The notes beneath the pieces are model-generated. The model did no database searches and was not told the DNA's origin. It worked only from the letters and a program-made list of their open reading frames with translations. Position numbers and translations under genes: made by a program. A stretch of 64,000 bases of DNA from Olleya sp. Hel_I_94. Its GTDB lineage: Bacteria > Bacteroidota > Bacteroidia > Flavobacteriales > Flavobacteriaceae. Below, piece after piece: positions 58,762-64,000 of the stretch (positions are counted from its first letter, which is position 1; each line of letters begins with the position of its first letter). The DNA lies in assembly GCF_007827365.1 (NCBI RefSeq), contig NZ_VISI01000002.1, positions 1,865,001 through 1,929,000 of the forward strand, given 5' to 3'.

Positions 58762-59817
58762 ATGAAAAAAAGAATTCTTGTTGCACCTTTAAATTGGGGA
58801 ATTGGTCATGCGACGCGATGCATACCTATTATTAACGCCTTGATTGAAGCGGGTTTTGAGCCTATTATTGCTAGCGATGGTCAAGCGTTAGATTTGCTTA
58901 AAAAAGAATTTGAGAGTGTGACCTGCCTTACATTACCTGCTTATAATGTTACGTATGCGAAATCTAAAACATGGTTTAAATGGTTAATGCTTTGGCAATT
59001 ACCTAAAATTAAAAAAGCGATAAAAAAAGAACATCGCGCGACACAAAAAATTATTACGGACTATAATATTAAGGGTATTATATCTGATAATAGAATGGGT
59101 GTTTTGTCCAAAACGGTACCTTCTGTATTTATAACGCACCAATTAAATGTGTTAAGTGGAAGCACTACTAAATTAAGTACTTATTTTCATGATCACTATT
59201 TAAAGGCTTTTGATGAATGTTGGATTCCGGATTTTGAAAACCAACCTAATTTAAGCGGAAACCTTGGTCATAATTTTAAAAACAAAGGTTTAAACATAAA
59301 GTACATTGGTCCTTTAAGTCGGTTAGAAAAAATTAAGGTTAAGCCGAAGTATGATATCATGGTTTTGTTGTCTGGACCAGAGCCACAACGCACTATATTA
59401 GAAGAAAAACTACTATCTGATTTAATTAACTATAAAGGAAAGGTGATGTTTGTTAGAGGAAAAATTGAAACAGAACAGACCGTTATGTTGGAATCTCCTT
59501 TTACGATTTACAATTTTATGCAAACCGAAGAATTGCAACAGGCACTTAATAAAAGTGAACTTGTGGTGTCTAGATCTGGTTATACAACTATTATGGATTT
59601 GGCCAAGTTGGGTAAACAAGCGTTTTTTATACCAACACCTGGACAATTTGAGCAAGAGTATTTAGCTGACTATTTAAACAACCAAGGGATTATTGCTAGT
59701 TGTAGTCAGGAAGATTTTACTTTAAAACAATTGGAACGTGTGACTGCCTATTCTGGTTTTAAGGCTTTTAATAACACCATTGATTTTAAGGGGTTGTTTT
59801 TGCTTTTTCAAGGGTAA
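58762..59817 (+). CDS. MurG-like (GT28) glycosyltransferase
   Basis: 351 residues of GT-B fold: VAPLNWGIGHATRCIPIINAL at the N-terminus, where glycine and His-Ala-Thr-Arg form the family loop; IMVLLSGPEPQRTILEEKLL; SELVVSRSGYTTIMDLAKLGKQAFFIPTPGQFEQEYLA (partly quoted), the UDP-sugar site of GT28-like enzymes. There is no membrane segment. The acceptor is unknown; glycolipid synthesis or cell-wall sugar transfer is plausible. The 3' end overlaps the convergent histidine kinase gene by 32 bp. Confidence 0.85.
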   Translation: MKKRILVAPLNWGIGHATRCIPIINALIEAGFEPIIASDGQALDLLKKEFESVTCLTLPAYNVTYAKSKTWFKWLMLWQLPKIKKAIKKEHRATQKIITDYNIKGIISDNRMGVLSKTVPSVFITHQLNVLSGSTTKLSTYFHDHYLKAFDECWIPDFENQPNLSGNLGHNFKNKGLNIKYIGPLSRLEKIKVKPKYDIMVLLSGPEPQRTILEEKLLSDLINYKGKVMFVRGKIETEQTVMLESPFTIYNFMQTEELQQALNKSELVVSRSGYTTIMDLAKLGKQAFFIPTPGQFEQEYLADYLNNQGIIASCSQEDFTLKQLERVTAYSGFKAFNNTIDFKGLFLLFQG

Positions 59818-60832
59818 AAGAAAACTCGCTACCAATATTAAACTCGCTTTCCACATAAATTTTTTCGTCGTGTGCCTCAATAATATGTTTAACTATTGCT
59901 AGTCCTAAACCAGAACCACCTTCTTTACGTGATCCACTTTTATCGACTCTGTAAAAACGCTCAAACAATCTAGAGATATGTTTTTTCTCAATCCCTTCTC
60001 CATTGTCTGTTACTCTGACAATGACTTTGTTTTTAATTAGTTTTTCTATACTAATTTCGGTCGTTCCTTTTTCGCGTCCATATTTAATAGAATTAACAAT
60101 CAAGTTGGTCAAAACTTGTTGTATACGCTCTTCATCGCCTTTTACCATTATTGGATACTTGTAATCCATATCAAAGGTTAAGGTAATTTTTTTCTTGGCT
60201 GCCTTCATTTCTAAAAGCTCAAAAACGCTTTGCACTAGCGCCACAATATCAAAAGTATCGACGTTTAGACTTAAATCTCCAACTTCAAGTTTGGTTATCA
60301 TGTCCAAATCCTTAACAATATAGATTAGTCGCTCCACACCTTTATTGGCTCTTTCTAAATATTTTTCTGCTACATTTTTGTCATTCATAGCACCATCTAA
60401 CAATGTTTCTAGATAGCCTTGTACTGTAAATAATGGTGTTTTAAGCTCATGGGAAATATTACCCATAAACTCCTTACGGTATTCTTCTCTTACTTTAAGT
60501 GTTTCAATTTCTAGTTTTTTGTTTTTAGCATATTGGTCTATCTGTTTGGTCAGCGTAGCCATGTCTGTAGTGATGCTTTTTTTACTAAAACTAACTGCTT
60601 CTAAAAGGGTAAGATCTTTGTAAATTTTGTTAATACGTTTATAGATAAATTTTTCTACCCTAAACTGTGTTATTAAAAACGAGACGCTAAAGGTTGCGAA
60701 AGCAAAAAGCAGCAATTGTCCTACGTCCACAATATAAAACGTATATAAAAACAAACCCATAAAAAGGGTTAGGAAGATTGTTATTAAAAACGAGGTTTTT
60801 AATGCAAACTTGTAAGTCTTTTTTAACTTCAA
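59786..60832 (-). CDS. PhoR-type sensor histidine kinase
   Basis: 348 residues. Two membrane helices (about 13-33 and 37-57) have almost no periplasmic loop, so the signal is probably read in the membrane or by partners. HisKA has H128 (EFMGNISHELKTPLFTVQGY), and HATPase has the N box (LTNLIVNSIKYGR), G1 (VTDNGEGIEKKHISRLFERFYRVD; partly quoted) and GGSGLGLAIVKHI. There is no HAMP or PAS domain. It follows its response regulator by 1 bp. The stop region overlaps the convergent glycosyltransferase gene by 32 bp. Confidence 0.94.
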   Translation of the reverse strand: MKLKKTYKFALKTSFLITIFLTLFMGLFLYTFYIVDVGQLLLFAFATFSVSFLITQFRVEKFIYKRINKIYKDLTLLEAVSFSKKSITTDMATLTKQIDQYAKNKKLEIETLKVREEYRKEFMGNISHELKTPLFTVQGYLETLLDGAMNDKNVAEKYLERANKGVERLIYIVKDLDMITKLEVGDLSLNVDTFDIVALVQSVFELLEMKAAKKKITLTFDMDYKYPIMVKGDEERIQQVLTNLIVNSIKYGREKGTTEISIEKLIKNKVIVRVTDNGEGIEKKHISRLFERFYRVDKSGSRKEGGSGLGLAIVKHIIEAHDEKIYVESEFNIGSEFSFTLEKAKTTP

Positions 60833-60833
60833 A

Positions 60834-61517
60834 TTATTCTACAAATTTATAACCAACACCTTTGACGGTTTTAAAACTGTCATCGCCAATTTTTTCTCGT
60901 AGTTTTCTTATATGTACGTCAATTGTACGTCCACCAACAACGACTTCGTTACCCCAAACACGATCTAAAATATCTTCTCTTTTAAAGACTTTATTAGGTT
61001 TAGAGGCTAATAAAGATAATAATTCAAATTCTTTTCTTGGTAAAATAATCTCGTCACCATCCAGAATAATTTTATATTCCTCTCTATTAATTACCAGGTT
61101 ACCAATGGTCATTAAAGACTTACTAGTCTCTTCTGCTTTTAAACGACGTAACAATGCTTTAACCTTACTAACCAATACTTTTGGCTTAATAGGCTTAGTA
61201 ATATAATCATCTGCTCCTGCATCAAATCCAGCCACTTGCGAGTAGTCTTCTCCTCTGGCTGTTAAAAACGTAATAAGCGATGCGCTTAATTCTGGAATTT
61301 TCCTAATAGCTTCACACGCTTCTATACCATCCATTTCTGGCATCATCACATCTAGAATAATAAGCTGTGGCTTTTCTTTTTTAGCTTTTTTGACTGCTTC
61401 TAATCCGTTTTTAGCTGTAACTACTTGATAGCCTTCATTAGTTAAATTATAACCTACAATTTCTAAAATGTCTGGCTCATCATCCACTAAAAGGATTTTA
61501 ATGTCTTTTTTATTCAT
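60834..61517 (-). CDS. OmpR/PhoB-type response regulator
   Basis: 227 residues from the ATG at 61517 (MNKKDIKILLVDDEPD); an upstream in-frame ATG at 61562 would add 15 polar residues and is less likely. The receiver domain has D12-D13, phosphoacceptor D56 (LIILDVMMPEMDG) and K in ITKPI. The winged-helix output domain has LPRKEFELLSLLASKPNKVFKREDILDRVWG and RTIDVHIRKLREKIG (partly quoted). It pairs with the kinase gene 1 bp downstream. Target genes are unknown; phosphate or envelope control is typical. Confidence 0.95.
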   Translation of the reverse strand: MNKKDIKILLVDDEPDILEIVGYNLTNEGYQVVTAKNGLEAVKKAKKEKPQLIILDVMMPEMDGIEACEAIRKIPELSASLITFLTARGEDYSQVAGFDAGADDYITKPIKPKVLVSKVKALLRRLKAEETSKSLMTIGNLVINREEYKIILDGDEIILPRKEFELLSLLASKPNKVFKREDILDRVWGNEVVVGGRTIDVHIRKLREKIGDDSFKTVKGVGYKFVE

Positions 61518-61562
61518 GTGTCTATTATATGTGTTTTTTTTATCTATCACATGGTATTTCAA

Positions 61563-61828
61563 TAGGCAGTCAATTATTTAAAACAACCTGATGTTGTAAA
61601 ATTTTTAGGGACTTTACTATTGAATTACATAATGGTTATATTAATGTAAAGATAAAACTATTACTAAAAGATTTAATTTTTAAATAATTAATAACATTAA
61701 GATAACATGCTAAATTAATCTAAAAAAATATAATAGACGCATAATCAGTCTTTAACTACAAATCTGATAACCAAAGCATTAAAATGATGTTATTTTAACA
61801 TTAAGAAGCAGGATAGCCTTATTAATAA
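61563..61828. other. Intergenic region before the LTD-domain gene
   Basis: 266 bp, about 75% A+T, without any convincing gene. It lies between the divergent PhoB-like regulator and the secreted protein, so both promoters are expected here. Only the plus-strand promoter at 61829-61859 could be placed. Confidence 0.5.
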
Positions 61829-61859
61829 TTGGGTTAAGTCAATTTTCTATGTATCTTTA
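61829..61859 (+). promoter_or_regulatory. Promoter of the LTD/T9SS protein gene
   Basis: -33 TTG at 61829-61831 and -7 box TATCTTTA (one change from TATCTTTG) at 61852-61859, 20 bp apart. Transcription would start near 61866, which excludes the in-frame ATG at 61849 and supports the ATG at 61885. Confidence 0.7.
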
Positions 61860-61884
61860 TTGCCTAATTTTATATCCATTAATT

Positions 61885-63954
61885 ATGAAAAAACTTTACT
61901 TTTTAATTTTAACAATTTTAATAACTTCAGTGTCTTTTGCACAAGAAGCAGTTATTACAGGTTATGCTGACTCACCATGCTCTGGAGCTTCTGGTAGAAC
62001 TGTAGAAATCTATGTAAACGGAATGATTGACTTTACAGGATGGAATTTACAAAGACAATCTAATGGTGGCGGATTTGGTTCTAACATGGACCTTTCCAGT
62101 TTAGGTACACTTACTAATACTTTTGCATACATTACAAATGATGCAGCAGTTTTATCTACTGAATTTGGTATTACTACAAATGTTGTATCGAATTCTGGTA
62201 TCAGCAGTAATGGTGATGATGGTTTTCAATTAGTGGACGCATCGATGACTGTTATAGATAGATTTGGAGAAGATGGTGTAGATGGATCAAATACAGCTTG
62301 GGAACATGTAGACACTTATTATTACAGAGTTGATGGTATACCTGCCAATGCTGGAGTATTTGACCCATTAGATTTTACTTTTGGAACACAAAATCTATTA
62401 GATGGTGAGGGTACTTGTAATGGAGGTGCTGCTTTAAGCACCATTGTACCATTTGGAAGTTATACAACTACAGTCAATACAACACCAACTGTAAATATTA
62501 TTGGTAGTGTTTCTAGCCTAGATTATTTTGAGGGTAACGGTCCATCTACAGAACAATCTTTTAACGTATCTGGTTTAAATTTAACACAAGACATTACTGT
62601 TACTGCTCCAGCAAACTTTGAAGTTGCAGATGCTGCTGCAGGACCTTATGGTTCATCTACGACTGTTTTTCAAATTGGTGGTACTGCCACAACAACAACT
62701 GTATATGTTAGATTAACTTCGGAACTTAGCGCAAGCACTTATACAGGAGATATTACAGCTTCATCAATGGGTACAACTGATGCTACTTTAGCGTTAACAG
62801 GAACAGTTAGTCCTGCTATACCTCAATTTAGTGTTTTTGGTACTCCAGACGCCTTAAATTATGCTGTTGGTTCTGGACCATCTAATGAGGACTCAATATC
62901 TGTAGAAGGCTTATTTTTAACAAATGATATTACTGTTACTGCTCCAATAAATTTTGAAGTATCATTAACATCAGGAACAGGTTTTTCAAATTCTGTCACA
63001 GTACCTCAAGTTTCTGGTACAGTTGCAAACACTGAAGTATTTGTAAGATTAGCTTCTGGTTTATCTGTAAATAGTTACGCTGGAGATATTACAATATCTT
63101 CTGCTCCTGCTGCTAACCAAACAGTTGCAATTACTGGTAATGTATTTGGAGCTGCAACTAACGCTTTAGTTTTAGTTGGAGCCTATGATGGTCCTTTAAG
63201 TGGTGGTACACCAAAAGGTATTGAATTAATGGCATTAGCAGATATTTCTGATCTTAGTGTTTTCGGAATAAGCTCTGTAACCAATGGTGGTGGCTCTTCT
63301 GCTGGTAATGTTGAATATAATTTTCCTGCTGATGCAATAACTGCAGGAACTAGAATATTTTTAACAACTGATGCTACAAACTTTACAAGCTTTTTTGGTT
63401 TTGCACCAACTTACACTAATGCTGTTGTAGGTATTAATGGAGATGATGCAATTGAATTATACGAAGGAGCTACAATTATCGACACTTTTGGAACTGTTGA
63501 TTGTGATCCTAATGCTAGCGGAACGACATGTCCTGAATGGGATCATTTAGATGGTTGGGGTTACAGAGTAAATAATACTGGACCTGATGGAACATTTGTA
63601 TTAGCAAACTGGACTTTTAGTGGTGCTAACCAATTAGAAGGAGGTACAACTAATGATGCAACAACTGTACCTTACCCAATAGCAACTTATACTAACAACG
63701 CTTTATCAGTAGACACTTTTGACAAAGTTAACTTTAACATCTATCCAAATCCAACAAATTCAGGATTTGTAAACATTACAACTAAAGCAAATACTGCTGT
63801 TAATGTTACTGTATATGATGTATTAGGAAAGCAAGTTTTATCTAAAACACTTAACAACAATACATTAGACGTTACTAGTTTAACTACTGGTGTTTACATA
63901 TTAAAATTAAACCAAAACGGAACCTCTACTACTAAGCGATTAATAGTAGAATAA
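61885..63954 (+). CDS. Secreted lamin-tail-domain protein with T9SS sorting tail
   Basis: 689 residues from the ATG at 61885 (MKKLYFLILTILITSVSFAQ, signal peptide). Domains in order: an LTD-like domain (about 20-165, VITGYADSPCSGASGRTVEI); two tandem approximately 105-residue Ig-like repeats (about 175-280 and 285-390), each with a DITVTAP-NFEV core and a closing TGDIT or AGDIT strand; a second LTD-like domain (about 400-600, VLVGAYDGPLSGGTPKGIEL); and a type A T9SS tail (FNIYPNPTNSGFVNITT ... GVYILKLNQNG). It should be exported and attached at the surface. Function may be adhesive or nuclease-associated. Confidence 0.9.
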   Translation: MKKLYFLILTILITSVSFAQEAVITGYADSPCSGASGRTVEIYVNGMIDFTGWNLQRQSNGGGFGSNMDLSSLGTLTNTFAYITNDAAVLSTEFGITTNVVSNSGISSNGDDGFQLVDASMTVIDRFGEDGVDGSNTAWEHVDTYYYRVDGIPANAGVFDPLDFTFGTQNLLDGEGTCNGGAALSTIVPFGSYTTTVNTTPTVNIIGSVSSLDYFEGNGPSTEQSFNVSGLNLTQDITVTAPANFEVADAAAGPYGSSTTVFQIGGTATTTTVYVRLTSELSASTYTGDITASSMGTTDATLALTGTVSPAIPQFSVFGTPDALNYAVGSGPSNEDSISVEGLFLTNDITVTAPINFEVSLTSGTGFSNSVTVPQVSGTVANTEVFVRLASGLSVNSYAGDITISSAPAANQTVAITGNVFGAATNALVLVGAYDGPLSGGTPKGIELMALADISDLSVFGISSVTNGGGSSAGNVEYNFPADAITAGTRIFLTTDATNFTSFFGFAPTYTNAVVGINGDDAIELYEGATIIDTFGTVDCDPNASGTTCPEWDHLDGWGYRVNNTGPDGTFVLANWTFSGANQLEGGTTNDATTVPYPIATYTNNALSVDTFDKVNFNIYPNPTNSGFVNITTKANTAVNVTVYDVLGKQVLSKTLNNNTLDVTSLTTGVYILKLNQNGTSTTKRLIVE

Positions 63955-63980
63955 TCCAATATTAAGGTATTGTTAAAAGA

Positions 63981-64000
63981 GTTATCTGTTATCAGATAAC
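63981..64000. terminator. Hairpin at the window end
   Basis: A perfect 8-bp stem GTTATCTG / CAGATAAC with loop TTAT, 27 bp after the stop of the secreted protein gene. It reaches the last base of the window, so a following T-run cannot be judged. Confidence 0.4.

Overview
The window is a chromosomal segment of a low-GC member of the Bacteroidota, most likely the family Flavobacteriaceae. Evidence seen in the sequence: several promoters with the Bacteroidota -7 box TAnnTTTG (rpsP, tRNA-Asp, trxA, gcdH, mrp, upxY), two proteins with type IX secretion (T9SS) C-terminal sorting tails, an M56 peptidase fused to a TonB-like domain, an UpxY-type antiterminator heading a capsule operon, and a DNA polymerase III alpha subunit fused to an N-terminal exonuclease. 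Genus and species cannot be fixed from sequence reading alone. No rRNA, CRISPR array, complete insertion sequence, phage or integrase was found.

Layout. 1-2.9 kb: a nitric-oxide-type signalling operon on the minus strand (a small ORF, a single-domain response regulator, an H-NOX haem sensor, and a multi-PAS histidine kinase cut by the window edge). 3-7.3 kb: housekeeping genes (YjbR-like, a 45-residue protein, DUF4230, cyclase, hemW, ruvC, a beta-barrel). 7.4-11.2 kb: plus-strand membrane genes (LPG-synthase-like flippase, GT2, beta-barrel, YccA-like). 11.2-15.4 kb: a BlaI/BlaR1-like regulon with TPR, PDZ-T9SS and TonB-like lipoprotein genes, preceded by three AACTAA-n4-TTAGTT dyads. 16-19.2 kb: a TPR sensor kinase/LuxR-type regulator pair with a 59-residue exported peptide gene upstream. 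19.6-29.8 kb: core genes (tRNA-Asp, DUF58, clpP, trxA, dnaE, rpsP, rimM, trmN6). 30.2-31.4 kb: gcdH.

31.6-51.3 kb is the largest system: an approximately 19-kb capsule or exopolysaccharide locus of the Wzx/Wzy type, read right to left. It runs upxY antiterminator, WecA-like initiating transferase, tviB/tviC-like uronic sugar genes, wzx, a shortened acyltransferase, wzy, three glycosyltransferases, capE-capF-capG (the complete UDP-N-acetyl-L-fucosamine route), a WbuB-like transferase, an RmlC-like cupin, then wza and wzc after a 400-bp control region carrying a helically phased CTATA array. The gene set predicts a repeat unit containing FucNAc and an N-acetylated hexuronic acid (GalNAcA or GlcNAcA).

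51.4-58.6 kb holds a metallophosphoesterase, an Fe-S/redox group (2Fe-2S ferredoxin, ferredoxin-NADP reductase-like flavoprotein, NifU domain, Mrp), a decayed four-helix-bundle gene, an alkyltransferase-like protein, a LysE exporter and trmB. 58.7-64 kb holds a MurG-like glycosyltransferase, a PhoR/PhoB-type two-component pair and a large secreted LTD-domain protein with a T9SS tail.

The best candidates for something less described are the H-NOX operon with its repeat-flanked small ORF, the exported peptide beside the TPR kinase, the phased CTATA array before wza, the apparently internally deleted acyltransferase, and structured intergenic repeats with GCGTTA/TAACGC ends. None of these is proven to be a new system by sequence reading alone.
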